Shown here piece by piece: positions 53,910-62,422 of a stretch of DNA of 64,000 nt (positions are counted from its first letter, which is position 1; the number at the start of each line of letters is the position of its first letter). The DNA comes from Pseudomonas bohemica. GTDB lineage: Bacteria > Pseudomonadota > Gammaproteobacteria > Pseudomonadales > Pseudomonadaceae. The notes below the pieces were generated by a model. It saw only the letters and a list, made by a program, of their open reading frames with translations. It searched no databases and was not told where the DNA came from. Location of the stretch: positions 1 through 64,000 of the forward strand of contig NZ_NKHL01000115.1 in NCBI RefSeq assembly GCF_002934685.1, in the 5' to 3' direction. The translations under genes were made by a program, and so were the position numbers.

Positions 53910-54548
53910 ATGAATGCAGCCAAACGTTTGGAAATCTTTCGCCGTCTTCACGAAGACAATCCCGATCCTAAAACCGAATTGGCCTATAGCACCCCTTTCG
54001 AGCTGCTGATCGCGGTCATCCTCTCGGCACAGGCCACCGACGTCAGCGTCAACAAGGCCACCGCGCGCCTGTACCCGATAGCCAATACACCGCAGGCCAT
54101 TTACGCGCTGGGTGTCGAGGGGCTTTCGGAATACATCAAGACCATCGGCCTGTACAACAGCAAGGCCAGGAACGTGATCGAAACCTGTCGCATGCTGGTC
54201 GAGCTTCATGGCGGAGAAGTCCCGCAGACCCGCGAAGCCCTGGAAGCCCTGCCCGGCGTGGGTCGTAAAACGGCGAATGTCGTGCTCAATACCGCGTTTC
54301 GGCAGCTGGCCATGGCCGTGGATACGCACATTTTCCGGGTCAGCAACCGCACGGGTATCGCCCCCGGCAAGAACGTCGTCGAAGTTGAAAACAAGTTGAT
54401 GAAGTTCGTTCCGAAGGATTACCTGCTAGATGCGCATCACTGGCTCATCCTTCACGGCCGCTATGTTTGCGTGGCACGCAAGCCGAGATGTGGCAGTTGC
54501 AGGATCGAGGACTTGTGCGAATACAAGGCAAAAACCTCAGACGATTGA
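53910..54548 (+). CDS. nth: Endonuclease III (DNA glycosylase/AP lyase)
   Basis: 212 residues. Removes oxidised pyrimidines from DNA and cuts AP sites. Helix-hairpin-helix LEALPGVGRKTANVVLN near 111-127 with the catalytic Lys, and a C-terminal [4Fe-4S] loop CVARKPRCGSCRIEDLC near 190-206 (C-x6-C-x2-C-x5-C). Catalytic Asp in MAVDTHIFRVSNR. Length equals E. coli Nth. About 100 bases follow before the next small gene. Confidence 0.97.
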   Translation: MNAAKRLEIFRRLHEDNPDPKTELAYSTPFELLIAVILSAQATDVSVNKATARLYPIANTPQAIYALGVEGLSEYIKTIGLYNSKARNVIETCRMLVELHGGEVPQTREALEALPGVGRKTANVVLNTAFRQLAMAVDTHIFRVSNRTGIAPGKNVVEVENKLMKFVPKDYLLDAHHWLILHGRYVCVARKPRCGSCRIEDLCEYKAKTSDD

Positions 54549-54654
54549 GCGATAGGGTTTTGCGGGCTTGATCGATTGAAAAAATCTTTTTTACCCAGTC
54601 GAGGTTTGTCGCTATAAGGTGCGCCAAAGACAGCCCAAGCTGGAGTCAACGTTA

Positions 54655-54837
54655 ATGAGCACTGACAAAGAGCAGTTGGACGTAGATGACGACTTCGTTT
54701 CCGGAGACTCCGACGAAGCCGCGCAAGTACCCGTAGAAACCGCGAAGACCAATCTCAGCAAGCGCCGCACCATCGACAATCTGCTGGAAGAACGTCGCCT
54801 ACAGAAGCAGCTGGCAGACTACGACTTCGACCTGTAA
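54655..54837 (+). CDS. PA3496-family putative envelope integrity protein
   Basis: 60 residues from ATG 54655 (TGGAG 9 bases before). Acidic N-terminus (MSTDKEQLDVDDDF), then basic helical C-terminus with RRTIDNLLEERRLQKQLADYDFDL. The family is recalled from Pseudomonas as lying after nth (PA3496). No membrane helix visible. Function unproven. Terminator follows. Confidence 0.8.
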   Translation: MSTDKEQLDVDDDFVSGDSDEAAQVPVETAKTNLSKRRTIDNLLEERRLQKQLADYDFDL

Positions 54838-54851
54838 CAAGCCTCCCTTTC

Positions 54852-54880
54852 AAAGCCTCTCCATTGCTTGAGAGGCTTTA
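54852..54880 (+). terminator. Terminator of the PA3496-family gene
   Basis: AAAGCCTCTC / GAGAGGCTTT, a perfect 10-base stem with an 8-base loop (CATTGCTT), but no long T-run after it. Confidence 0.7.
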
Positions 54881-54958
54881 GCCTGTCGGCATGAATTCAA
54901 TTGAAGCAACCTGCAATGTTTGGATCAAAGTGAGCGCCAGAGGCACTTGCAGCGGCCT

Positions 54959-55585
54959 TTACACCAGCCCGTTGCGTTGTGCGAGTTCGATCAGATCAAC
55001 CAGCGAATGAGCATTAAGCTTCAGCAACAGGCGTGTCTTGTAGGTGCTGACGGTTTTATTGCTGAGAAACATGCCATCGGCAATTTCCTTATTGGTCTTC
55101 CCTCGAGCCAATTGCTGCAACACCATCATTTCCCGACCCGAGAGCCGATCAACCATCTCCGCCTCACTGGCGTTGCCAAGGCTCGAACGTACGGTATGCA
55201 GCGCCTGATTGGGAAAGTAGCTGTACCCCGATAACACTGCCTTGATAGCACTCAACAGCTCGGTCAGGTCCTGCTGCTTGCAGACATAGCCCGCTGCGCC
55301 AGCCTGCATGCAGCGCATCGAAAAATGGCCCGGTGCCTGGGATGTCAGGATCAACACCTTGAAAGGCAGGGTCATCGCCGTGAGCCGTGCAATGACCTCC
55401 AGACCGTCCAGCTTGGGAATACCGATGTCCAGGATGACGATATCGGGCAAATGCTCACGGGCCAGCTGGAGCGCATCGACCCCGTTATCCGTTTCCGCAA
55501 TGACCTCGTAACCGTGCCGCTCCATCAGCATGCGTACGGCGAGCCGAATGACAGGGTGATCATCCACGATCAACACTTTATTCAT
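54959..55585 (-). CDS. NarL/FixJ-type response regulator
   Basis: 208 residues from ATG 55585. Receiver domain (1-120) with phosphoacceptor Asp53 in VILDIGIPKLDG, acidic pair Asp8/Asp9, and Lys near 105. LuxR-type HTH (about 145-205) with LSGREMMVLQQLARG, NKEIADGMFLSNKTVSTYK. Overall similar to BvgA/EvgA-type regulators. No sensor kinase is in the window, so an orphan in location. The long AT-rich region upstream may hold its promoter and targets. Confidence 0.88.
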   Translation of the reverse strand: MNKVLIVDDHPVIRLAVRMLMERHGYEVIAETDNGVDALQLAREHLPDIVILDIGIPKLDGLEVIARLTAMTLPFKVLILTSQAPGHFSMRCMQAGAAGYVCKQQDLTELLSAIKAVLSGYSYFPNQALHTVRSSLGNASEAEMVDRLSGREMMVLQQLARGKTNKEIADGMFLSNKTVSTYKTRLLLKLNAHSLVDLIELAQRNGLV

Positions 55586-56763
55586 GTGCAGTCCATTCTT
55601 TAGCTGTTCGAATTTTTCAGAGCCCGCACAATAGCTTAGTCGTTTAGTGCTTTGCATGGCGCTCCTCCCCGCGGAATAGCAGGCAGAGACCTTTCCCACT
55701 CAAGCAACAGAAAGATCCTACAAAACCTGCCTTATCCGCCTTCACTTCCAGGCCTGCCATCCATTTTCTCGGCGCGATGAAGGTCCGGTGCGCCTGTCGA
55801 AAACATCAATCCACAATCCTTGAAAGTGCTGAAACCAATCATTACGTCCTTTCCTGGCACGACTTTGAATCTAACCGCTCTGACACAATGCGTCAGGCGT
55901 CCTGTGGGCGATTACTGTCCGCCGACCTGCCTGATTTATCCCATCTGAATAATGACAGTGCTTGAGTTCACCCAAGACTCTTCTCGCACATCAAGGTATC
56001 TCTGCATCGGGCCAGTGATGAGGCATTGTCCTACATGAAGTTATTGCCCTCAGAATAAGCCGATCTGACAGACATGCCATGCAGCATCAATCATAAAATA
56101 TTGCAAAACACAACCCGGCCTCGGAAAGCCAATGATGTTGTTGAAAAAATACACATTCAAAAAATATTTTTTCCATATATATATATTTCACGAATCGTCC
56201 TACACCATACTCAGACCATTCTGAAGCGGCTGGATTCGCCCGTCTTCAGGGCTTGCGCAGTCGGTGGGCTGGCTCAAGGGGACCCGCAATTGATGAAAAT
56301 ATAATTATCAGAAGACAAAATAAATATGATCTTCTTGTTAATCCAGTAAACCAAGGCTCTTCCGACTTTCACGTAATACCATCACGCCCTATAAATCCAG
56401 CAAACTTCCTGCAAAGCAGAAAAATACTACAGCACTAACAGACCACGAGCCCGCGCATGTAAGACGTCAAAACAACAACAAAAACAAATCTACGAAATTT
56501 TATTTTTTACTTGCCAAACCTACGCTCAATCGTTACTTTTTTCTTCAACCAGCCAATCAATTTCGACAACTATAAATTCGTTACAACGTCGTCAATTATT
56601 AATTGATACTTGCCGCTACCGTTTTATTACTTCTTGCGTGGACTTTAGCGCGAACCGCGTTCGGCTGAAATGAACATACCCTGCCCGGCGCGGAAACTCA
56701 TTTGATCAAGGACTTCGGCCCGATGGCGGGCCGTATATATCAACACGTTCAAAGGAATAAACC
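55586..56763. other. 1.2-kb AT-rich intergenic region
   Basis: No gene supported; short open frames (such as 56074-56304) lack ribosome sites and families. AT content rises sharply from about 55990 to 56640, with poly-A/T tracts (AAAAAATATTTTTT near 56158) and alternating TA, quite unlike the flanking DNA. Such tracts bind H-NS-like MvaT/MvaU proteins and mark acquired DNA. It precedes the two-HTH gene; a hairpin CGGCCCG-ATGG-CGGGCCG (56716-56733) followed by TATATAT sits in the leader. Confidence 0.45.
56716..56740 (+). promoter_or_regulatory. Hairpin in the leader of the two-HTH gene
   Basis: Perfect 7-base stem CGGCCCG / CGGGCCG with loop ATGG followed by TATATATC. It resembles a weak terminator or attenuator 30 bases before the start codon. 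Confidence 0.4.
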
Positions 56764-57318
56764 ATGACTAAAAAAGCAGAGGTTTCTTCAGAGATCGGTA
56801 ACCCACCCCTTCAACTGGCCGAGGCCATCGAGGAGTACGTCGCCCAAGGCGGGGTCATCAATGTTGTGCCAGAGGGAGAGACGGGGGAGGCCGCCCTGGA
56901 CGCCGAAAAAGACGCATTCCCGGCGGACGCGGACGCGCTCATGCGCGCGAAGATCGAGCAGCTCAAGGGCTTGGTGGCAAAGGGCGCGGGGGTGTCGGCA
57001 CTTCAGTATTCATTGCGAATGAACCGTAAGGAGATAAAGCGGCTGGCGAACGAGAACGGGTTGAAGATCCTGTACAGCCGGCCTGTGAGGGGATCGCGAT
57101 TACCCCGCGTCCGTGATACGCCTGTGATCGATGACACCGTTGCGGGTCATGCCATGCACTATTCGACGCTCGGCTACACCGTCGCTGAAATCGCCCAATT
57201 GCTTGATCTGAGTGTGCGAGAAGTCTGGAACATCGGTAAGGCATACCGCTTCGAGTTCAAGCATGAGCCCTTCTTCGACTCTTCTGTCCCGCCGTTTTCC
57301 GACGTGCCGCAGACATAG
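56764..57318 (+). CDS. Orphan protein with two HTH-like segments
   Basis: 184 residues; ribosome site AAAGGAA before ATG. Acidic N-terminal region (1-60, QLAEAIEEYVAQGGVINVVPEG), then a first HTH-like segment GVSALQYSLRMNRKEIKRLA near 79-98, a basic linker with SRPVRGSRLPR, and a second HTH-like segment GYTVAEIAQLLDLSVREVW near 137-155. Cytoplasmic. No family name recalled. Both segments look like DNA-recognition helices, so probably a transcriptional regulator or plasmid/phage-type DNA-binding protein. It is in the AT-rich island and convergent with argG. Confidence 0.6.
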   Translation: MTKKAEVSSEIGNPPLQLAEAIEEYVAQGGVINVVPEGETGEAALDAEKDAFPADADALMRAKIEQLKGLVAKGAGVSALQYSLRMNRKEIKRLANENGLKILYSRPVRGSRLPRVRDTPVIDDTVAGHAMHYSTLGYTVAEIAQLLDLSVREVWNIGKAYRFEFKHEPFFDSSVPPFSDVPQT

Positions 57319-57462
57319 AACAGAGAGAGCTTCGCGCAGTTATTCATGCACGGGGCAGGATCGGAAAAAATCTTGAATGAATGCGGCCAACTCTGACGGC
57401 CTCGCGTGCGCAAAGTACAGGCTTGGACAAACCGATCGAAGTAGAAAAGGATAATTAACAAC

Positions 57463-57488
57463 GGTGCAGCCCCGGACGGGGCTGCACC
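57463..57488 (-). terminator. Terminator of argG
   Basis: Perfect 11-base stem GGTGCAGCCCC / GGGGCTGCACC with loop GGAC. On the minus strand GTTGTTAATTATCC follows, so the T-run is poor. Confidence 0.7.
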
Positions 57489-57516
57489 TGAGGGCATCTG
57501 CAGAGCAATACCGCGA

Positions 57517-58734
57517 TTAGAACAACTTGCGGTTCTTGTTTGCAGCAATGCGCATGCGCAGGGCGTTGAGCTTGATGAAGCCTGCTGCATCCGCCTGGTT
57601 GTAAGCGCCACCGTCTTCTTCGAAAGTCGCGATGTTCGCATCGAACAGCGAATCGTCGGATTTGCGACCGGTAACGATCACATTGCCTTTGTACAGCTTC
57701 AAGCGAACGACACCGTTCACATGGGCCTGGGAGGCGTCGATCATCTGTTGCAGCATCAGGCGCTCAGGACTCCACCAATAGCCGGTGTAGATCAGGCTGG
57801 CGTATTTGGGCATCAACTCGTCTTTCAAGTGAGCAACTTCACGATCCAGGGTGATCGACTCGATGGCGCGGTGCGCCTTGAGCATGATGGTACCGCCCGG
57901 GGTTTCGTAGCAGCCACGAGACTTCATGCCTACATAGCGGTTTTCAACGATGTCCAAACGGCCGATGCCGTGCTCTCCGCCGATACGGTTCAGGGTCGCC
58001 AACACAGTGGCCGGGCTCATTTCGACGCCGTCCAGCGCGACGATGTCGCCGTTGCGGTAGGTCAGTTCCAGATATTGCGGTTTGTCCGGAGCGTTCTCAG
58101 GGGAAACGGTCCAGCGCCACATGTCTTCTTCGTGCTCGGTCCAGGTGTCTTCCAGCACGCCGCCTTCATAGGAGATGTGCAGCAGGTTGGCATCCATTGA
58201 GTATGGAGATTTCTTCTTGCCATGACGCTCGATCGGGATCGCGTGTTTCTCGGCGTAGTCCATCAGTTTTTCACGGGACAGTAGGTCCCACTCACGCCAA
58301 GGGGCGATCACTTTCACGCCTGGCTTGAGGGCATAGGCGCCCAGTTCGAAACGAACCTGGTCGTTGCCCTTGCCGGTGGCACCGTGGGAAATGGCGTCAG
58401 CGCCGGTTTCATTGGCGATTTCGATCAGGCGCTTGGCGATCAGCGGACGTGCGATGGAGGTACCCAGCAGGTACTCGCCTTCGTAGACGGTGTTGGCGCG
58501 GAACATCGGGAACACGAAATCACGCACGAATTCTTCGCGCAGGTCGTCGATGTAGATTTCTTTGACGCCCATGGCTTGCGCCTTGGCGCGTGCTGGCTCG
58601 ACTTCTTCGCCCTGACCCAGGTCAGCGGTAAAAGTCACCACTTCGCAGTTGTACGTATCCTGGAGCCACTTGAGGATTACCGAAGTATCCAGGCCACCGG
58701 AATACGCGAGAACTACCTTGTTAACGTCCGCCAT
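57517..58734 (-). CDS. argG: Argininosuccinate synthase
   Basis: 405 residues. Condenses citrulline and aspartate with ATP, arginine biosynthesis step 7. ATP pyrophosphatase P-loop AYSGGLDTSVILKWL near 9-23; substrate segments SHGATGKGNDQVRFELG near 115 and PYSMDANLLHISYEGG near 178. Length as for bacterial ArgG type 1. Single gene, conserved beside motY in Pseudomonas. Start ATG 58734 has a good ribosome site. Confidence 0.96.
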   Translation of the reverse strand: MADVNKVVLAYSGGLDTSVILKWLQDTYNCEVVTFTADLGQGEEVEPARAKAQAMGVKEIYIDDLREEFVRDFVFPMFRANTVYEGEYLLGTSIARPLIAKRLIEIANETGADAISHGATGKGNDQVRFELGAYALKPGVKVIAPWREWDLLSREKLMDYAEKHAIPIERHGKKKSPYSMDANLLHISYEGGVLEDTWTEHEEDMWRWTVSPENAPDKPQYLELTYRNGDIVALDGVEMSPATVLATLNRIGGEHGIGRLDIVENRYVGMKSRGCYETPGGTIMLKAHRAIESITLDREVAHLKDELMPKYASLIYTGYWWSPERLMLQQMIDASQAHVNGVVRLKLYKGNVIVTGRKSDDSLFDANIATFEEDGGAYNQADAAGFIKLNALRMRIAANKNRKLF

Positions 58735-58863
58735 GCCATCACTCCAACGCGTTGTACGGAAAACCGCTGATTCTACCGTTCAAACACGTGGATTTACAGT
58801 GTCGCGACAGCTTCTGACGACGAAGCGACAGAATCTGTCGAGCACACGACCAGTCGATGGCGC

Positions 58864-59844
58864 TCAGGAGGCCTTTGGCGCCGTTGCTCCGGCAGGCGCT
58901 GTGGGCACCGGCGCTGTGGCCGGCGCTGGAACCGGAGTCGGGGCAGGCGCTGGAGCAGGCGCAGGTGTTGGTGCCGGGACAGGCGTCTGCCCGGCGACGC
59001 GGTCCAGATGGATGTTCACCCGACGGTTGCGCGCGCGATTAGCGTTATTGGTATTGGGCACCAGCGGATACTGCTCGCCATGGAAGCGCACGGTTATCTG
59101 CTCTTCCGGGACGCCCTGAGCCTTGAGGTAGTCCATGACCGCGAGTGCACGGCGGCGCGACAGGTCACGATTGGTCAGGCGGTTGCCGCTGTTGTCGGAA
59201 TGCCCGTCCAGTTCGACCCGATTGACGCTCGGATCAGCCTTCATATAAGCCAGCACCGTATCGAGCCGACGCCTGGCCGGAGCGTCCAGATCGATACCGC
59301 CGCCGGGAAAACCGATCTCGGCCTGACGGACCTGCTCGAAGTTCATGGGTAGCAGTTTTGCGGTGCACTGCTGAAAGTCGCCGTAGGCCTTGGTGAATTT
59401 GACCGGCAGCAAGCGGACCTCCATCGCCCCGCCACCATCGCGCAAGGCGTGCCGAATGACCGGACTGCGGCCTTCCATCAATCCGGCGATCAGCCGCCCA
59501 GCCTGCGCCTGGTTGGTATTGAAGGGGATTTCGCCATTGCCGACTTTCACCGCACCCAGGTTGAGATCGCCCCGGCCTGGCTGCCACGGCGCTGCGGCCG
59601 CCAACAAGGTCGCCGAACCCGAGGCCAGGCTGTAGCCATTGGCCTTCAGGCGGAAAGTGGCCTGCTCACCCGCGCGACGCACGAACTCACCGGCACCGAA
59701 ATCGGTGACCGGCTGGCTCAGACGGCATTCGAACTGATCGCCTTCTACCTTCCACTCGATATTTTCCAGACGCGTCTGGAATGTGAGAGCCACGGCCGGC
59801 AGGCTGGCAAACACGCTGAGCAGGGCTAGATATCGCTGGCGCAC
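58864..59844 (-). CDS. motY: Flagellar stator-associated protein MotY
   Basis: 326 residues. Start GTG 59844 is preferred because GGAG lies 6 bases before it; upstream GTGs lack one. Signal peptide about 1-20 (ALLSVFASLPAVA, cleavage before LTFQT). N-terminal MotY-specific domain (20-150), then OmpA-C (165-280) with ELDGHSDNSGNRLTNRD and NRARNRRVNIHL for peptidoglycan binding. A Pro-Ala-Thr tail (last 45 residues) is unusual. MotY forms the T-ring or stator ring of flagella. Gene order argG-motY-pyrC matches P. aeruginosa as I recall. Confidence 0.88.
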   Translation of the reverse strand: MRQRYLALLSVFASLPAVALTFQTRLENIEWKVEGDQFECRLSQPVTDFGAGEFVRRAGEQATFRLKANGYSLASGSATLLAAAAPWQPGRGDLNLGAVKVGNGEIPFNTNQAQAGRLIAGLMEGRSPVIRHALRDGGGAMEVRLLPVKFTKAYGDFQQCTAKLLPMNFEQVRQAEIGFPGGGIDLDAPARRRLDTVLAYMKADPSVNRVELDGHSDNSGNRLTNRDLSRRRALAVMDYLKAQGVPEEQITVRFHGEQYPLVPNTNNANRARNRRVNIHLDRVAGQTPVPAPTPAPAPAPAPTPVPAPATAPVPTAPAGATAPKAS

Positions 59845-59990
59845 GGGAGGCTCCACAAAAAAATTCACCGCGTAACAAATTTATCGCTTACACGTGTCTA
59901 TCGGTTACTTCCCACAAAACTTGATAGCGAGTGCCTGGAGGAGTCTTTTCCGGTAGCATTCCCAGCGAGTTTGCCCGCCTGGAATCCCCA

Positions 59991-61037
59991 ATGTCCGACC
60001 GCCTGACCCTCCTGCGCCCCGACGACTGGCATATCCATCTTCGTGATGGCGATGTTTTGCCCCATACCGTCGCTGACGTCGCGCGCACCTTTGGCCGCGC
60101 CATCATCATGCCGAACCTCGTGCCGCCGGTACGCAACGCGGAGCAAGCCGATGCCTATCGTCAGCGCATCCTCGCCGCTCGCCCGCAAGGCAGCCGCTTC
60201 GAGCCGTTGATGGTGCTTTACCTCACTGACGTGACCCAGCCCAAAGACATCCGCACCGCCCAGGCTAGTGGCTTCGTGCATGCCGCCAAGCTGTACCCGG
60301 CTGGCGCCACCACCAATTCCGACTCCGGCGTGACCAGCATCGACAAGATCTTCCCGGTGCTCGAAGCGATGGCCGAAGTCGGTATGCCGCTGTTGATCCA
60401 CGGCGAAGTGACGCGCGGCGACATCGACGTGTTCGACCGCGAAAAAATCTTCATCGATGAGCACATGCGCCGCGTGGTCGAGCGTTTCCCGACGCTCAAG
60501 GTGGTGTTCGAACACATCACCACGGCCGATGCCGTGCAGTTCGTCGACGAGGCTTCGGCCAACGTTGGCGCGACCATCACCGCGCATCACCTGCTCTACA
60601 ACCGCAACCACATGCTGGTTGGCGGTATCCGTCCGCACTTCTATTGCCTGCCGATCCTCAAGCGCAACACCCATCAGGTTGCCTTGCTGGACGCCGCCAC
60701 CAGCGGCAGCCGCAAGTTCTTCCTGGGCACCGATTCGGCGCCTCATGCGCAGCACGCCAAAGAAGCGGCATGCGGTTGCGCCGGCTGCTACACCGCCTTT
60801 GCGGCGATCGAGCTGTACGCCGAAGCGTTCGAACAGCGCAATGCACTGGACAAGCTGGAAGGTTTCGCCAGCCTCAATGGCCCTGCGTTCTACGGCCTGC
60901 CAGCCAACACCGAGACCATTACCCTGGTTCGTGAAGAATGGACCGCCCCCGTCAGCCTGCCATTCGGCGAGCTGTCCGTAATCCCGCTGCGCGCCGGTGA
61001 GAAACTGCGCTGGCGCCTGCTGGAGGAACACGCGTGA
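59991..61037 (+). CDS. pyrC: Dihydroorotase (PyrC type)
   Basis: 348 residues from ATG 59991. Zn metalloenzyme, third step of pyrimidine synthesis. Metal-binding DDWHIHLRDGD near 10-20, substrate region KLYPAGATTNSDSGV near 101, His ligands in LIHGEVT and EHITTAD, and the loop GTDSAPHAQ near 249. Type II class as in E. coli (348). Overlaps rnt by 4 bases (GTGA). Confidence 0.96.
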   Translation: MSDRLTLLRPDDWHIHLRDGDVLPHTVADVARTFGRAIIMPNLVPPVRNAEQADAYRQRILAARPQGSRFEPLMVLYLTDVTQPKDIRTAQASGFVHAAKLYPAGATTNSDSGVTSIDKIFPVLEAMAEVGMPLLIHGEVTRGDIDVFDREKIFIDEHMRRVVERFPTLKVVFEHITTADAVQFVDEASANVGATITAHHLLYNRNHMLVGGIRPHFYCLPILKRNTHQVALLDAATSGSRKFFLGTDSAPHAQHAKEAACGCAGCYTAFAAIELYAEAFEQRNALDKLEGFASLNGPAFYGLPANTETITLVREEWTAPVSLPFGELSVIPLRAGEKLRWRLLEEHA

Positions 61038-61711
61038 GCGAAGACCATTACGACGACGAGCAGGAAAGCTCTGGCGGCGGTACAGGCTCCAGGCATCCGA
61101 TGGCGGCACGCTTTCGCGGCTACCTCCCGGTCGTTGTCGACGTAGAAACCGGAGGTTTCAACTCAGCCACCGATGCGTTGCTGGAAATTGCAGCGACCAC
61201 CATCGGCATGGATGAGAAAGGCTTCGTGTTCGCTGAGCACACCTACTTCTTCCGCGTCGAGCCGTTCGAGGGTGCCAACATCGAAGCGGCTGCACTGGAG
61301 TTCACCGGCATCAAACTCGATCACCCGCTGCGCATGGCGGTGAGCGAAGAGACGGCGCTGAACGACATCTTTCGCGGTGTGCGCAAGGCGCTGAAGGCCA
61401 ATGGCTGCAAACGGGCGATTCTGGTCGGACACAACGCCAGTTTCGACCTGGGCTTCCTCAATGCTGCCGTGGCGCGGCTGGACATGAAGCGTAACCCGTT
61501 TCATCCGTTCTCCAGCTTCGACACCGCTACCCTTGCTGGCCTGGCTTATGGTCAGACCGTGCTGGCCAAGGCATGCCAGTCGGCGGACATCGACTTCGAT
61601 GGTCGCGAAGCCCACTCCGCTCGCTACGACACCGAGAAGACCGCCGAGCTGTTCTGCGGCATTGTCAATCGCTGGAAAGAAATGGGCGGCTGGCACGACT
61701 TCGACGATTAA
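61034..61711 (+). CDS. rnt: Ribonuclease T
   Basis: 225-residue DEDDh exonuclease that trims 3' ends of tRNA and other stable RNAs. Active-site motifs VVDVETGGFNS near 34-44, HNASFDLGFL near 134 and AHSARYDTEKTAEL near 193. GTG start at 61034 overlaps the pyrC stop, so co-translated. Followed by a strong terminator. Confidence 0.96.
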   Translation: MSEDHYDDEQESSGGGTGSRHPMAARFRGYLPVVVDVETGGFNSATDALLEIAATTIGMDEKGFVFAEHTYFFRVEPFEGANIEAAALEFTGIKLDHPLRMAVSEETALNDIFRGVRKALKANGCKRAILVGHNASFDLGFLNAAVARLDMKRNPFHPFSSFDTATLAGLAYGQTVLAKACQSADIDFDGREAHSARYDTEKTAELFCGIVNRWKEMGGWHDFDD

Positions 61712-61731
61712 GGTCGGTGAGACGCTGACGG

Positions 61732-61757
61732 AAACCGGTCTTTATGGCCGGTTTTTT
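61732..61757 (+). terminator. Terminator after rnt
   Basis: AAACCGG / CCGGTTT stem around TCTTTATGG, followed by TTTTTTC. Confidence 0.88.
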
Positions 61758-61784
61758 CATTCAATCGCTTCAAGTGCCACATGA

Positions 61785-61860
61785 TCTGTAGCGGTCCGAC
61801 TTGCCAGCAGCAGCGCCCCAAAAACGTCACCGCCAGTAATACTGACTGCTCCAGCAGCCA
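61785..61860. repeat. Decayed short palindromic repeat, family 3
   Basis: Left arm TCTGTAGCGGTCCGACTTGCC is clear; a right arm with TGACTGCTCCAG is barely recognisable. Confidence 0.45.
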
Positions 61861-61930
61861 TCACGCACCTCCACATCGCCACTGGATTTTGACCACTCAT
61901 CGGGCTTGAGCTCAGGTTCAGGAAGTAGTT

Positions 61931-61959
61931 TTGACAAGCATTCTCATTAACATTAGTAT
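61931..61959 (+). promoter_or_regulatory. bfd promoter with a Fur-like site in the spacer
   Basis: TTGACA (61931-61936), 17-base spacer, TAGTAT (61954-61959), 42 bases before bfd. Overlapping, GCATTCTCATTAACATTAG (61938-61956) on the minus strand reads CTAATGTTAATGAGAATGC, like the Pseudomonas Fur box consensus GATAATGAGAAT. Iron-bound Fur would then block the promoter, so bfd would be made under iron limitation. Confidence 0.7.
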
Positions 61960-62000
61960 CCCTCGCACATTGAGAAAATAACTCAGCGACGGTCCTTTTT

Positions 62001-62219
62001 ATGTATGTCTGCCTATGCAAAGGTGTTACCGACGGACAGATCCGCGAAGCAATCATGGAAGGATGCTGCAGCTATCGTGAAGTGCGCGAGACCTTGGGTG
62101 TCGCCAGCAAATGTGGCAAATGCGCCTGCCTGGCAAAGGAAGTGGTGCGTGAAACCCTGACTGAACTGCAAACTTCTCAAGCCGCCCTCGCCTACCCGGC
62201 AGAATTTTCAGCCGCCTGA
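62001..62219 (+). CDS. bfd: Bacterioferritin-associated ferredoxin
   Basis: 72 residues. [2Fe-2S] ligands C4, C6 (MYVCLCKG) and C38, C41 (KCGKCACL). Donates electrons to bacterioferritin haem to release stored iron. C-terminal tail of about 12 residues is variable. Lies before bfr with 203 bases between and its own terminator. Confidence 0.95.
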   Translation: MYVCLCKGVTDGQIREAIMEGCCSYREVRETLGVASKCGKCACLAKEVVRETLTELQTSQAALAYPAEFSAA

Positions 62220-62236
62220 TTCATCGAATTTCAAGG

Positions 62237-62263
62237 AACCGGACTTAGTGTTCGGTTTTTTTA
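62237..62263 (+). terminator. Terminator after bfd
   Basis: GAACCGGAC ... GTTCGGTTTTTTTA: AACCG pairs with CGGTT around a short asymmetric loop, followed by a T-run. Confidence 0.75.
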
Positions 62264-62422
62264 TGTCCGTAATTCAAGCGCTTAGCGATAAGATGCGGAA
62301 CACAAACATTCTTATTCCTATTTAATTTCACTTATTATTCAATAACTTAGGTTTGACAGCTGTTTATTCGAAGCTCAGACTTGCGGCCTATATATACGAA
62401 CACCTTCTACAGGACCTCGATC

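Noticed and set aside
56074..56304. 76-codon frame in the AT-rich region
   Set aside because: No ribosome site and low-complexity composition; probably chance.
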